This document shows, piece by piece, positions 8,701-19,500 of a stretch of 64,000 bases of DNA. A model generated the notes under the pieces. That model had not been told where the DNA came from. It saw only the letters and a list, made by a program, of their open reading frames with translations, and did no database searches. Location of the stretch: positions 3,568,501 through 3,632,500 of the forward strand of contig NZ_CP136422.1 of NCBI RefSeq assembly GCF_034355335.1, read 5' to 3'. The first letter of the stretch is position 1; the number at the start of each line of letters is the position of its first letter. The stretch comes from Blautia coccoides. GTDB lineage: Bacteria; Bacillota; Clostridia; Lachnospirales; Lachnospiraceae. Both the position numbers and the translations under genes were made by a program.

Positions 8701-9984
8701 TTATGACCCTGCCTTTCTCTCATCCAGATACAGCCGAATGGCCCATGGAGGTATTTTTACATTTCCGGGCGGTTCCTTAATAAAAATAAATGCCGCCTCA
8801 TAATCTGGCTTCTCAGTGGGATAGATGCCGTCTCCGTCTGTAAAATACAACAGTCCTTTCAGATCTCTGATCTTTTTCTCCTTGATCAGCCTGTCCACAT
8901 AAGTAAATACGGGACGAAAGTCTGTACCGCCCCTTCCCTGTATACGGATCTGTTTCATATAGGCCCGCCAGTCCTCCTCACAGCCGAGTGTCACATCATC
9001 CTGGATGTAACAGTCACACTGTATGATATGGACATTCATCTTTTTGAAAAAATTCTCCCTTTCACTGAGCATGGAATAGGTCTCTTCCAAAAAACGCTGC
9101 ACCATTTCCCGGGAACAGGAGCTGGATGTGTCAATAGCTATGACAATCTCCTCAAGTTTGTATGCCTCTGTGTATTCCAGAGGCTCCACCAGTGGCATGT
9201 TACCATACATGGACAGTCCAAGGCAATAGGAAATATAATCAAAACTTTCCATATCGAGCTGTACTTCCTCTCTCTGCACAGCAAAACGCCGCAGAAATCT
9301 CCGGTAATCATACCTTCTTTTTTGCTGCAGCTCATACCATTCCTCTGGATTCCCTTTTTCACTTCCTGCCCTCTTGCCGGCATTCCCTGTATCACGGCTT
9401 GCATATGCCGCGGCTTTTTCCCATATCCTGCGGATCCCTTCAAGCTCCCCGCCTGAAATCTCCCGCCACAGTCTGTGCTCATCCGTAAAAAACAAGCTCT
9501 TCCAGGTATCTATGCACCTCTTTTCAAACTTTCCCTCCAGCAGCATTTCATAAATCTGTGCTGCGGTCCTGGAACTGTTTTCCTTCCAGAACAGACGGTA
9601 AACCTGGTCTTTTTCCTTCCCGGCCTTCCCTGTAAGATAGGGAAGTCCAAGACAGTCCACTGTATACTCTGCCACTATGTCACAGGCCAGATCCCACAAT
9701 TTTTCATCCCGATCCATTCGGTCTGCAGGATGCAGGTAGAGACAGTGGAAAAGGCTGTGCAGGTAAATCCTGTTGATATATTTTCTTCCCTTTTCCTGAA
9801 AATCAGCCAGAACCGCCTTGGGAGAATAGTAAACAGCCCTGCCGTCTGTACAGGTACAGACACATGTATCATCTGCGGCAGTTTTTAGAAAGCTGCATGC
9901 CAGCGCAAAAAAAGGACAGGCGCAGGAAATTTCCTGATCGGCCAATGCCCAGATCTCCTGCGCAATTTCCTCTGCCTGTCTCAT
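8701..9984 (-). CDS. VWA-like domain protein (DUF2201-type), partner of the AAA ATPase
   Basis: 427 residues from the ATG at 9984, which overlaps the upstream stop by four bases (ATGA). A longer frame exists, but this start is translationally coupled. The N-terminal helical half resembles putative metallopeptidase-like DUF2201 proteins: HSLFHCLYLH (about residue 72) is the degenerate HExxH position, with the glutamate replaced. The C-terminal VWA domain has a MIDAS-like motif AIDTSSSCS (about residue 290), GRGGTDF (about 365) and YFTDGDGIYP (about 388). Such proteins act with MoxR ATPases in multi-protein assemblies. Its role with the NRPS operon is unknown. Confidence 0.75.
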   Translation of the reverse strand: MRQAEEIAQEIWALADQEISCACPFFALACSFLKTAADDTCVCTCTDGRAVYYSPKAVLADFQEKGRKYINRIYLHSLFHCLYLHPADRMDRDEKLWDLACDIVAEYTVDCLGLPYLTGKAGKEKDQVYRLFWKENSSRTAAQIYEMLLEGKFEKRCIDTWKSLFFTDEHRLWREISGGELEGIRRIWEKAAAYASRDTGNAGKRAGSEKGNPEEWYELQQKRRYDYRRFLRRFAVQREEVQLDMESFDYISYCLGLSMYGNMPLVEPLEYTEAYKLEEIVIAIDTSSSCSREMVQRFLEETYSMLSERENFFKKMNVHIIQCDCYIQDDVTLGCEEDWRAYMKQIRIQGRGGTDFRPVFTYVDRLIKEKKIRDLKGLLYFTDGDGIYPTEKPDYEAAFIFIKEPPGNVKIPPWAIRLYLDERKAGS

Positions 9985-10334
9985 AATTCCATATCCTTTC
10001 CGCCAAATCCGAACTGCTCTTCTTTTTTTGACAGAAGCCATAATACACATTCTGTGTTTCCATACTTCTGTGCCAGCGCCAGAAGCTCATCCATCTGCAC
10101 AGAGGTTACCTCTGCCAGACCAAAAAGAACTTTTACGTTCTCCGTCTCTCTTGCCCGGATCAGTTTTTCCATGGCAGGGCGGAAGCGTTTTTTCAGATAA
10201 TCCCTGTACCGTCCGTACAGGGCACCGTCCTGGGGACACAGTTCAAAAAAACGCTCCAGCGCAATGGCTAGACGGATGTTCTCCTGTCCGCTTGACAGAA
10301 ATTTATCATCCAGTTCTCTGCTACTGCTCTTCAT
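9981..10334 (-). CDS. Small helical protein of unknown function
   Basis: 117 residues, charged and predicted helical, without signal peptide or membrane segment. The second half (AMEKLIRARETENVKVLFGL onward) resembles a short helical repeat of the ankyrin or HEAT kind, but no family is recognised. It overlaps the dehydrogenase gene before it by 14 bases and the VWA gene after it by four. It is therefore produced with them and is probably an accessory of the VWA/AAA pair. Confidence 0.65.
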   Translation of the reverse strand: MKSSSRELDDKFLSSGQENIRLAIALERFFELCPQDGALYGRYRDYLKKRFRPAMEKLIRARETENVKVLFGLAEVTSVQMDELLALAQKYGNTECVLWLLSKKEEQFGFGGKDMEL

Positions 10335-11187
10335 AATATTTGATCAGTGCCTGTGTGCCGAGATCGCCCATCCCCTCTTCATCCAGCTTTCTGTACATAT
10401 CCAGCACTTCCGTGAGGATAGGCAGGGTCAGCTTTCTGGCATCTGATTCTTCCAGGGCAATCTTCATATCCTTGATGTAATGCTTGATAAAAAATCCCGG
10501 TTCGTAATCCTCTTTTATCATGCGGGGTGCCATGTTATTCATCTGCCAGCTTCCCGCAGCGCCCTGGCTGATGCTGTCCAGCATGGTCTGCACGTCAAGT
10601 CCTGCCGCACGGGCATAGGTAATGGCCTCACACACGCCTGCGATCACTCCGCCCAGAGCGATCTGGTTGGCTGCCTTTGTATGCTGTCCGTTCCCGGCTT
10701 TTCCCTCATAGATGATAGTCTTGCCCATGGACTTAAACAACTCCAGACAGGCTTCAAAGGCTTCCTCGTCACCACCGGCCATAATAGATAATGTACCGTG
10801 CCTTGCACCTACATCTCCGCCGGAAACAGGGGCATCCACTGCGTAAATCCCCGCCTCCCTGGCTCTCTCATAAATCTCCATGGAAAGCTTCGGACTGGTT
10901 GTTGTCATATCAATGACATAGGTTCCCGGCCTGGCATTGGCTATGATGCCCGTCTCACCAAAATAAACCTCCCAAACATCCTCGGGATAACCCACCATGG
11001 TGATGACAGCCTCCCTGTCTCTGACGCACTCTGCCACAGTGTCACGCCATACGGCACCTTCTTCTATGATATCCTGCACCTTATCTTTTGTTCTGGTATA
11101 AATGGACAGTTCGTACCCGGCTTTCATCAGGTTGCGGACCATGGATTTTCCCATCACTCCCACACCGATAAAACCTATTTTTTTCAT
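10321..11187 (-). CDS. NAD(P)-dependent beta-hydroxyacid dehydrogenase (HIBADH/GarR family)
   Basis: 288 residues. The N-terminal Rossmann nucleotide site is IGFIGVGVMGKSMVRNL, and VDAPVSGGDVGARHG (about residue 117) is the substrate-binding loop. The catalytic lysine region is GNGQHTKAANQIA (about residues 161-173). Family members oxidise 3-hydroxyisobutyrate or reduce tartronate semialdehyde and related 3-oxo acids. It follows the ACP gene by 69 bases and overlaps the next small gene, so it lies in the NRPS-ligase-ACP transcript. Whether it acts on the peptide pathway or is a passenger is open. Confidence 0.85.
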   Translation of the reverse strand: MKKIGFIGVGVMGKSMVRNLMKAGYELSIYTRTKDKVQDIIEEGAVWRDTVAECVRDREAVITMVGYPEDVWEVYFGETGIIANARPGTYVIDMTTTSPKLSMEIYERAREAGIYAVDAPVSGGDVGARHGTLSIMAGGDEEAFEACLELFKSMGKTIIYEGKAGNGQHTKAANQIALGGVIAGVCEAITYARAAGLDVQTMLDSISQGAAGSWQMNNMAPRMIKEDYEPGFFIKHYIKDMKIALEESDARKLTLPILTEVLDMYRKLDEEGMGDLGTQALIKYYEEQ

Positions 11188-11256
11188 AACCTTACACCTC
11201 TTCTCGATTTCGCTTCTAACAGTTTACCATAATTCCGAAGATTTTACACCTGTTTT

Positions 11257-11508
11257 TTACAGTCCCTGCGCACGCATTTCCTTTTTCTGCATATAATCTA
11301 TCACATCCCGCACCTGAGACAGCTTCCACACATCCCGCACCGGGATTTCCACCTGAAACCTGTCCTCAAAGGCACAGACAAGATTTGCCACATCCAGGGA
11401 ATTCAGCGCCAGGTCCCTGATAAAATCCGTATCGGGGGTAAGTTCGCTGATTCCGGTCACCTGATATACAAGTTCTTCGATCACAGACAGGTAATCTTCC
11501 TTGCGCAT
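11257..11508 (-). CDS. Acyl carrier protein
   Basis: 83 residues with the ACP four-helix pattern and the phosphopantetheine serine in LALNSLDVANLV (about residue 38; Asn replaces the usual Asp before Ser). It overlaps the adenylating ligase stop by one base (TAATG), so the two are translationally coupled and probably act together: the ligase activates an acid and loads it here. It is a dedicated ACP and not the fatty-acid synthase AcpP, judging by position and the altered DSL motif. A phosphopantetheinyl transferase must be supplied from outside the window. Confidence 0.9.
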   Translation of the reverse strand: MRKEDYLSVIEELVYQVTGISELTPDTDFIRDLALNSLDVANLVCAFEDRFQVEIPVRDVWKLSQVRDVIDYMQKKEMRAQGL

Positions 11509-13157
11509 TAAAAACGCCCCCTTCTTATTTTGTGGATTGATGTTTTCTTAAATTCTGCCTCTGTCATACGGATGAGCTGTATTCTTTTGTGAAAAGGCAG
11601 TTTTTTATTCAACTCATAGATTTCCTCCTGGATCCGCTCCAGAACCTCATAGGAAGTCATATCCCTGGTCTTTTGCGGGTCCGCGTATATGACGGCGGAA
11701 AGCTTCACATCATCGGCAGTCTGCCCGTTGCTGGCACCATACACCATCACTTCTCTGACAAGAGGTATCTCACATATAAGCTCCTCCAGCTCCTCGGGCA
11801 TCACTTTCTTCCCATTGCTGAAAACCACCAGATTCTTTTTTCTTCCGGTAATGTAGAGAAATCCCTTCTTGTCCATGTATCCCAAATCACCTGTACAGAA
11901 CCAGCCGTCCGAAAACGCCTTTTTTGTCTCCTCGTCAGATTTATAATATCCTTTGAAAACAGAAGGGCCTTTTACCAGTATCTCTCCGTCCTGGATCTTC
12001 ACGCTGGTCCCCGGAAGCAGAACGCCCACAGAGTTTTCCCTGTGTCTGCGGTTTCTGTTTACAGAAACAAGAGGACCGCACTCCGTGACACCGTATCCCT
12101 GCAGAACTTTGATCCCATAACACCCAAATTCCTGGGCCAGCCGTTCATTCTGCTGGGCACCTCCGCATATGATAAGAAAAACCGAATCTCCAAGTACCCG
12201 GGTTACCGCCTGGTGTAAAAAGGGACTGGAGGACAGATGATACTTTTTCCGGCTCTGGTATCTTTGCAGCGCCTTTTTCGCCTCCTCCCGGGTGCCGTCC
12301 CGATTCTGTTCCAGCCGGATGCTGCGGATCAGAGACTCCATCATCATAGGTACAAGTAAGATCATCTCAGGACAAAACAGGCGGAGATCACGCATCCAGT
12401 TTTTAACGCTTCCATTCAGTCCCAGGTGCTGCCCCTGTGTCAGTACATTCAGCGCACCGCACACAAGGGAATAGGCATGATACAGAGGCAGACAGGTATA
12501 GGCCTTGGTCCCAGCTTCCACCAGTGCCTGGGCATGGCAGGCATTATACATAATATTGCCGTGGCTGAGCATGACCGGTTTGGGCGCGCTTATGGTTCCG
12601 GATGTATAGATAATAGCAGCCGTCTCTTCCCCCCGCACGTTATCCATCACTCGATCCAGCTCCGCCTCCCTGCTCTTCAATACCTTATATCCCCGGGAAA
12701 GAAGAGAGGAAAAGCTTCGTTCGTCATGATGATCCCACAGATAGATCACAGGGCAGCCGCAGGAGCCATGAAACAGAAATTCATACTCCCGGGAAACGGC
12801 AGTCATACAGGCATCCCCGTAAGTGATGCAATGCAGGATCTTCTCGTCCTGCTGCTCCACATCCACAGGCATTGCCACACCGCCAATTGAACAGCAGGCC
12901 AAAAACAGTACAAGCCACTCATAGCTGTTCTCTCCCACGATGGCCAGATGTTTCCCCGCGATCCCCATATCCAAGAGCATGAGCGCAAGAGCCTTCACAT
13001 CCCTTATAAGCGTCCGGTAAGTGTGACAGTGCTCCTTTCCCTCCCCGTCATAGACGGTGACTGCCGGTCTGTCTCCAAACCTAGCCTCTGCCTTTTGCAG
13101 AAATTCTCCCACTGTCTCATATGTATTCACATTGTTTAAAGGATAATCAAATCTCAT
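11508..13157 (-). CDS. AMP-forming acyl-CoA/acyl-ACP ligase
   Basis: 549 residues of the ANL superfamily (long-chain acyl-CoA synthetase-like). The P-loop IIYTSGTISAPKPVMLSHG (about residues 182-200) departs from the usual TSGTTGxPKG, with ISA in place of TG. Later motifs are normal: GYGVTECGP (about 340), WFCTGDLGYMD (about 415) and a lysine-bearing GRKKNLVVFSNGKKV (about 430). It overlaps the response-regulator gene by four bases and the ACP gene by one. The likely role is to activate a fatty or other carboxylic acid and load the neighbouring ACP, perhaps as starter for the NRPS. Confidence 0.85.
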   Translation of the reverse strand: MRFDYPLNNVNTYETVGEFLQKAEARFGDRPAVTVYDGEGKEHCHTYRTLIRDVKALALMLLDMGIAGKHLAIVGENSYEWLVLFLACCSIGGVAMPVDVEQQDEKILHCITYGDACMTAVSREYEFLFHGSCGCPVIYLWDHHDERSFSSLLSRGYKVLKSREAELDRVMDNVRGEETAAIIYTSGTISAPKPVMLSHGNIMYNACHAQALVEAGTKAYTCLPLYHAYSLVCGALNVLTQGQHLGLNGSVKNWMRDLRLFCPEMILLVPMMMESLIRSIRLEQNRDGTREEAKKALQRYQSRKKYHLSSSPFLHQAVTRVLGDSVFLIICGGAQQNERLAQEFGCYGIKVLQGYGVTECGPLVSVNRNRRHRENSVGVLLPGTSVKIQDGEILVKGPSVFKGYYKSDEETKKAFSDGWFCTGDLGYMDKKGFLYITGRKKNLVVFSNGKKVMPEELEELICEIPLVREVMVYGASNGQTADDVKLSAVIYADPQKTRDMTSYEVLERIQEEIYELNKKLPFHKRIQLIRMTEAEFKKTSIHKIRRGRF

Positions 13158-14668
13158 GTCTCCTCCAGTTCTCCCAGTTCACCATTCTCTATCAGTCCCA
13201 GAAAAACCTCTACCAGTCTTCCGTCAAATTGTGTTCCCTTTCCCAATGCAAGCTCTTCCTTAGCCTTTTCCAGAGACAGGCGCTTTCTGTAATGGCGGTC
13301 TGACATCATGGCGTCAAAGGCGTCTGCAATGGATATCATCCGAGCCTCCAGGGGGATCTGTTCTCCTGAAAGCCCGTCAGGGTAACCGCCCCCATCCATC
13401 CGCTCGTGGTGCGCCCGCACGATCTCTCCCAGATTGTGAAACATATCAATACAGGAAAGAATCTTCTCTCCAATCTCCGGATGTCTTCGTATCACCGCAA
13501 ATTCTTCCTCTGTAAGCTTGTCATCTTTGCACAAAATAGCATCAGAGACACCCACCTTGCCAATATCATGAAGCAGACCGGCACACCTGACACATTCCGT
13601 CTGGGATTCTTCCATTCCCATTTTTTCCGCTATCTTTTCCGCATACATGGAGACCCGGTCTGAATGTCCGCGGGTATAGTCATCCTTGGCATCCACCAAC
13701 AGACGGAGAGCCTCCACGGTCTGCATATAACTCTCTTTCATCCGGTCATAGGTCAGACTCAGTTTTCTGTTGTTTATGTTCAAAAGCATGTGAAGAATGG
13801 TGTTGTGCAGCGCCGTGGTGACCTGTTCCCCATAGACAGCCAGCAGGCGCCGCTGTACATCAGGATAGGAAGAATCCTTTCCGATCCCGAGGATCCCCAG
13901 AAAAATATCATGATTTGCCTTGAGCGGCACCAGAAACAGCCCCTCAAACTCCAAAATCTCTCCATCACTGCCGGCCTTCTGCACTGCCTGTTTCAGATGC
14001 GGATAATCCTCACTCAAAAATTGCTCCAATTCCTTCTCATATCTTCCATTCCCCTGAAAAATCTCATCCGGCAGAGTTTCCACAGACATGGAAGATATGA
14101 TCTTCTTTGGCTTGATCCAGGCAAATCCATTTTTATCATCCCCCAAATTCAGCATCTGCTCCAGGATCCTGCCCAACACCACCTCCAGAGACAAAAGCTG
14201 GTGTATACTGGGAATGGAGCCTAAAATGGAACCAAGCCCGTCCTGATAACGGTAAACGGTCCGCATCTGCCTGATGGATTTGACACAGCTTTCCACCAAA
14301 AGCTCCAGTTGGTCAAAGCGGTCACTCTTCTCAAAATACCCCTGGATATCCAGCTCCCGGACAGTATTCAAAGGCGGCGCAACCTCTCTGTGCCCGGTGA
14401 GCATGATCACAAATATCCTCGTGTCAAATGCTCTCAGGCGTGCCACTACCTCATCTCCGCAGATGGGATACATAATAAAATCCAGCAAAAGAATATCATA
14501 AGATTTATTTTTCATCATCTCCAGTGCAGCAAGCGGGTCATTTTCTGTGTCCACAGTGTAGCCGGAGGATTCAAAATAGGAATACAGCGCGTCCGTAATA
14601 TTCTTGTCGTCATCCAGAACCAGCATGGTGAAACCATTTTTCTGCTGTCCTGCCTTGTTTTTTCGCAT
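13154..14668 (-). CDS. Response regulator with HD-GYP output domain
   Basis: 504 residues. A receiver domain (about 12-130) has the acidic pair in LVLDDDKN, the phosphoacceptor Asp in ILLLDFIMYPICGDE and the conserved Lys in GYFEKSD. A GAF-like middle follows (about 150-300). The C-terminal HD-GYP domain has GHSDRVSMYA, LLHDIGKVGVSDAIL and HHERMDGGGYPDGLSG (the GYP motif). HD-GYP domains usually hydrolyse cyclic di-GMP. It starts 30 bases after the histidine kinase gene, its probable cognate sensor, and overlaps the ligase gene. No DNA-binding domain is present, so output is through a nucleotide signal or protein contact. Confidence 0.9.
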   Translation of the reverse strand: MRKNKAGQQKNGFTMLVLDDDKNITDALYSYFESSGYTVDTENDPLAALEMMKNKSYDILLLDFIMYPICGDEVVARLRAFDTRIFVIMLTGHREVAPPLNTVRELDIQGYFEKSDRFDQLELLVESCVKSIRQMRTVYRYQDGLGSILGSIPSIHQLLSLEVVLGRILEQMLNLGDDKNGFAWIKPKKIISSMSVETLPDEIFQGNGRYEKELEQFLSEDYPHLKQAVQKAGSDGEILEFEGLFLVPLKANHDIFLGILGIGKDSSYPDVQRRLLAVYGEQVTTALHNTILHMLLNINNRKLSLTYDRMKESYMQTVEALRLLVDAKDDYTRGHSDRVSMYAEKIAEKMGMEESQTECVRCAGLLHDIGKVGVSDAILCKDDKLTEEEFAVIRRHPEIGEKILSCIDMFHNLGEIVRAHHERMDGGGYPDGLSGEQIPLEARMISIADAFDAMMSDRHYRKRLSLEKAKEELALGKGTQFDGRLVEVFLGLIENGELGELEET

Positions 14669-14698
14669 ACCTTCTTCACCTCAAATAATCTTTTTCTT

Positions 14699-16519
14699 CT
14701 AACTTTGCAGGGGCAGCTCCACATAAAAGGCTGCTCCGCCCTCCGGCAGATTCTCAGCCCACATTCTGCCGCTGAACTTGCCCCTGATCAAGCCTGCGGA
14801 ACTGTAAAGTCCCAGGCCGGTTCCCATTGCCCCTTTTGTGGTCACCATGGAGTGAAACAGCCGGTCCATAACCTCCGGTGCAATTCCCGGTCCGCTGTCT
14901 TTCACTGCAATCAGAATATTCCCACCCTGTTTTCCTGCATAAAGGGTGATCTTCCCGCCCTCTTCCTTCATGGCATCCATTGCGTTGTCCACCAGATTGT
15001 TGACCACCTGCACCAGATTATTGATATCCCCCTTTAAAACAGCATCTCCGGGCAGTTCATTTTCCATGGACAAAATGCAGCTATGCTTTGCCAGGCTGTG
15101 CTTCATCAGCAGAAACACTCTTCTGAACACTTCATCCACCGTAAATTCCACAATGTTGTTGGTATTCATATTTGTAGCCAGCCCTTTTACCGTGGTGATG
15201 ATATCAGACATGTAGGCACAGCTCTCCTTTATCTTTCCAAGCCACTCTCTCATATCCCCCGCAATCTCTCGATGATCCTCAATCGTGACTTCCTCATCCC
15301 CCAGGCTCTCTGTATACTCATCCACCAGATTTTCCAGGGATTCCACACTGCCGGAGACAGACATGATAGGTGTCTTCAGATTGTGGGAAATCCCTCCGAT
15401 CATCTGCCCTAAGGAGGCCAGACGCTCCCGTTCCATCTCCTGACTCAATTTCTGCTGCTGCTGTCTGATCTCTTCTTTCACCCGCGTCACATCCTTAAAA
15501 AGCGCCACTACGCCCATCATTCTTCGTTTTCCGAATACAGGTGTCAGTTCCACGGAGTAGTAGATTTTCCTGTCCTCTTTGATCACTGCCTGCTCATACG
15601 TGATAACGCTCACCGTCTGCCTGCAGATATCAAAAAAGCTCAGCAGATCATAGATGACATCCTTTTTCTGCTCATCCAGAACTTCCACCTGCCGGTCCAG
15701 ATACACGTTATTTTTCATGCCGTAGCTCTCTCCAAAGGCCTCCTGGAAAGCATCGTTCATATTGATGATCTGACTGTCTGAAGATATGATCACATAGCCG
15801 TCCGAAATATTATCTATAATATTCTGCAGCGCAATGGGCTTGATATTCAGAAAATTAAGATAATAAATTGCTATCCCATGGCAGATAATGGTGAACATAA
15901 AAGCAATGGGTGTCGCCGCAATGGACAAATTCACGATCTTCAGCGTAGCCAGAAGGTTGACGCTTACCGGCACGATCAGCCCCCAGGCGAACAACACAGA
16001 CTGCCACACCGCGCTCTTATTCCTTTTCCTAATACCGTTTCTCAGAGCCAGCACAATGGATATGATACAATAAATATAATACTGGCTCCCCGACAAGATA
16101 AAAAGCGGTCCGAACTTCACCTCTGAGGCATAAATAGAAAACTGTTTATAAAACAGATGATGCCACGGATTCGTAAATACGATCAAAGATGTCACGATCG
16201 GAAGAATATAAAGGAAATAAAATATTCTCGGCAGACTCTCATAATTATAGATAAACGCAATGGTCAGAAGCAGTACGCTGACCACCATCAGCGCACAGGC
16301 AGAGCAGGTAATGGCATCCAGCACCGTCAGCACCTGAATACTGCCGTCCGCGCCTCCCAGAATTCCGGCGATCGCCAGAAGCCAGATGAGCAGAAAGGCG
16401 GATGCCACCACGTAAAGCCGCTGCAGAAGCGGCAGTCTGCCTTTTCTCAGACAGCTGTAAAGAAAGAAGATCAGAATGGTGATGGCTATATCCACCATAT
16501 GTGTCATGATACGTTCCAT
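14699..16519 (-). CDS. Membrane sensor histidine kinase (7TM input, PAS, HATPase)
   Basis: 606 residues. About seven or eight hydrophobic helices fill residues 8-220, the layout of the histidine-kinase N-terminal 7TM domain. A PAS domain (about 225-340) ends in MMGVVALFKDVTRVKEE. The H-box is GGISHNLKTPIMS (about residue 376), the N-box VNNLVDNAMDAM (about 500), and the G boxes DSGPGIAPE and MGTGLGLYSS. It autophosphorylates on His and should signal to the HD-GYP regulator next to it. It begins 20 bases after the NRPS stop, so sensor, regulator and synthetase share a transcript. The ligand may be a small hydrophobic molecule, possibly the NRPS product (inference). Confidence 0.9.
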   Translation of the reverse strand: MERIMTHMVDIAITILIFFLYSCLRKGRLPLLQRLYVVASAFLLIWLLAIAGILGGADGSIQVLTVLDAITCSACALMVVSVLLLTIAFIYNYESLPRIFYFLYILPIVTSLIVFTNPWHHLFYKQFSIYASEVKFGPLFILSGSQYYIYCIISIVLALRNGIRKRNKSAVWQSVLFAWGLIVPVSVNLLATLKIVNLSIAATPIAFMFTIICHGIAIYYLNFLNIKPIALQNIIDNISDGYVIISSDSQIINMNDAFQEAFGESYGMKNNVYLDRQVEVLDEQKKDVIYDLLSFFDICRQTVSVITYEQAVIKEDRKIYYSVELTPVFGKRRMMGVVALFKDVTRVKEEIRQQQQKLSQEMERERLASLGQMIGGISHNLKTPIMSVSGSVESLENLVDEYTESLGDEEVTIEDHREIAGDMREWLGKIKESCAYMSDIITTVKGLATNMNTNNIVEFTVDEVFRRVFLLMKHSLAKHSCILSMENELPGDAVLKGDINNLVQVVNNLVDNAMDAMKEEGGKITLYAGKQGGNILIAVKDSGPGIAPEVMDRLFHSMVTTKGAMGTGLGLYSSAGLIRGKFSGRMWAENLPEGGAAFYVELPLQS

Positions 16520-16539
16520 AAAATATCCCTGCTTTCCTC

Positions 16540-19500
16540 TCAGCTTTTAAAACAACGTACTGCCTGGTATAAATCTGTATTTTCCCAGTCAAACTGCGCA
16601 CGCTTCAGTTCACATACAGTCCTTCTTGCATCCACGTATATGGTGGTTTTCTGTGCTCTTCCCGAAAAATACGTCTCCGCGGCTGCCTGTATATATGGAG
16701 ATATATCTTCAGCCGCCTTCTTCCTGAGACTTTCCTCAAACACCTGGTCCGGGACACACTCCACCTTTTTGCACTCTTCCAGAAGATCCGCTAAAGTCAC
16801 CTCGTCAGGATTTGCTATATGCCAGGCACCTCCCGGCTGTCCCATCAGCCTGCAGACTGCCCGGGCACACTGGTCCACCGGTGTGATCTCAAGAAGCATT
16901 TGATCAAACCTTTTCGGCATCTGATCAAGTTCCAGAACACCTCTCACCAGTCGGTAAAATGCGTTGGTCTCAGGATTTATCTGGAATACCCCGTCACTTT
17001 TTCTGCCGATGAGACGTCCTACCCGGAAGATACCGGCTTTCAATCCCCTGTCCATGGCCCGGCAGACCAGCGTCTCTGCCAGGATCTTGCTTTTTACATA
17101 GGGGTTTTCCTCCCAGTTCTGTCCCATATCCAGGTCTCTCTCGGAAAATACCGCCGAAAGCCCTGGCGCATCCTTTAAAAATTCCCCCGCAACACTTACA
17201 GTAGAGATATGGATAAACAGCGCCTGCCCCTTCTCTGCAAAGGAAAGCACATTTTTCGTTCCCTCCACATTTGTCAAAAGCAGTTCCTCCATGGGCGCAT
17301 AATGACGCACATCCGCCGCTGCGTGGACTACGGTATCTATGGTACTGCTCAATTCGTGGTATAATGTCTCACTGATTCCCAGCTCCGGAAGCGTGATATC
17401 ACCTTCCAGTATCCTGATCTGTCTCTTTATCCTGTCCGCACCGTTTTTCCCGAAATAGAAAGAAAGTACCTTGTCAAGTCTGGCCTCTCCATTCTTTCTC
17501 AACAGACAGTATATGGTTTTCTCCCCGTCTGCTGCCAGCTCCCGCAGAAGATGTGCACCCAGATAACCGGTAGCTCCTGTCAAAAGCAGATTTTCACCCA
17601 CTTCCACTTTTTCGGAAAGGCTGCATACATATCTTGGAAGACGTTCTTCCTGTTCTTCCGTGACATCAGACTGTACCTTTTCACGATCTGCCTTCGGCGG
17701 CTGTTGGCTCTGGGCAGAAGTATCCTCTTTGATCTCTCCGATCATCTGCATCTGCTCCCGCAGGGTAGGATGCCGGTAAAAATCATTGAGTGAAAAATCC
17801 CAGTGCCGGCTGTAATAATGGCTCAGAACTACAATGGCAGTCAGAGAAGTTCCTCCCTGCATAAAAAAGCTCTTATCCGCCTCCGGCTCTTTCCCCAGAA
17901 CTTCCCGCCAGATATCCAGCGGCGTTTTGTCTGCCTCGGAACCTTCCTGCGGCTTCTCGGAAATCACCTCCTCCTGCCTCCTGTCCTCTTTCTCCTGCAC
18001 GGTTTCTTCATCACCGCCTAAAAGCAGCACATTCCGCTCCAGTTCCTTCCTGTCCACTTTTCCACTGGATGTACGGGGCAGCCGGTCAATGGACTTCACC
18101 TGACCAGGCACCATATAATCTGGAAGCTTCTTAGCCAGACAGGTTCTCACGGAATCTTCTGAAAAGTCCCCCTTAGGCACCAGGAACGCACAGAGGGAGA
18201 ATACCGTTTCCTCCCTTCTGACCGGTACCACTGCCGCTTCTTTTGCAAAACCGGACTGCAGAATCTGGGCTTCTATCTCTTCCGGCTCGATCCGGTGTCC
18301 ATTGAGCTTTATCTGGGCATCCGCTCTTCCCAGGCACTGCCAGTTACCATCGGCCCGCAGCCGTCCCAGATCACCGGTTTTATACATTCTCTCTCCCGGA
18401 AAGAAAGGATCCGGCAAAAATGCCTGTTCTGTCAAATCATCCCGGTTGATATATCCCTTCGCAAGACATTCCCCGGCAATGTAAATCTCACCCATACCTG
18501 TTGGCATGACCTGGCGCATCTCCTGATCCAGAAGATAATAACGGCAGTTGCCGATGGGTTTTCCTATATGGATGGCATTGTCCTCTGTAATGTCACCCTG
18601 GCAATTGTAAACGGATGTCTCTGTGGGACCATAGATATTAAATATCCTGGCATTTGTCAGACCCCTGATCCGCTCCTTCAGTGCCAGTGTCCAAGGCTCT
18701 CCCATAAGGATCAGAACTTCTGTCCGTGCCAGAACCTCTGCAAAAGAAGCCTCATGCAGGCACATCTGCATCCTGGAAGGTGTGAGCTGCAGCACGGTGG
18801 CCCCGTCCCGCTTCATCCTCTCCGCCATTTTCCAGGGAAGCAGCATTTCTTCCTCATCTGCCACACTGATATGTCTGCCCCGGGCAAGAGCCAGCAGTGT
18901 TTCGATGGTAAATACATCAAAAACACAATTGGACGCACAGAGCACACAGCTATTTTCATTTCCCAGAATGGTATCCACATGTGCCGCCAGATTGGAGACT
19001 GCCTTGTGTACCATCATGACTCCTTTGGGCTGCCCGGTTGTTCCTGATGTATAGATCACATTCAGTACATCCTCTCCCGTGCGCCCCTTTACAGGGAGCT
19101 TCGTCTTATCTCCGCCGAAGACAGGCAGGAGCACCGGACATGGTACCTCCCCCTGCAGTTTTATCTCTTCGCTTCGCAAAAGCAGCTTGGCTCCGGCATT
19201 TTCCAGCATGTAGCAGATCCGCTCCTTGGGAAGCGCCGGGTCCACCGGAAGATAAGCAGCTCCGGCCTTTAAAATCCCCAGCATGGCAGCCAGCATATCC
19301 CCGTCACGTTTCAGAAGAAATGCCACACGGTCCTCACGCCGGATACCCTTGCTTATCAGATAAGCTGCCAGATCGTCTGACCTGTCCTTTAATTCCCCGA
19401 AAGTATATGACTTTCCATTACCCCAGCATACGGCTGTGCGGGTCGGGTAAAGGCAGGCCTGCCGGTCGATCATACGGTCAATAAAGGTGCCGTCATAAGG

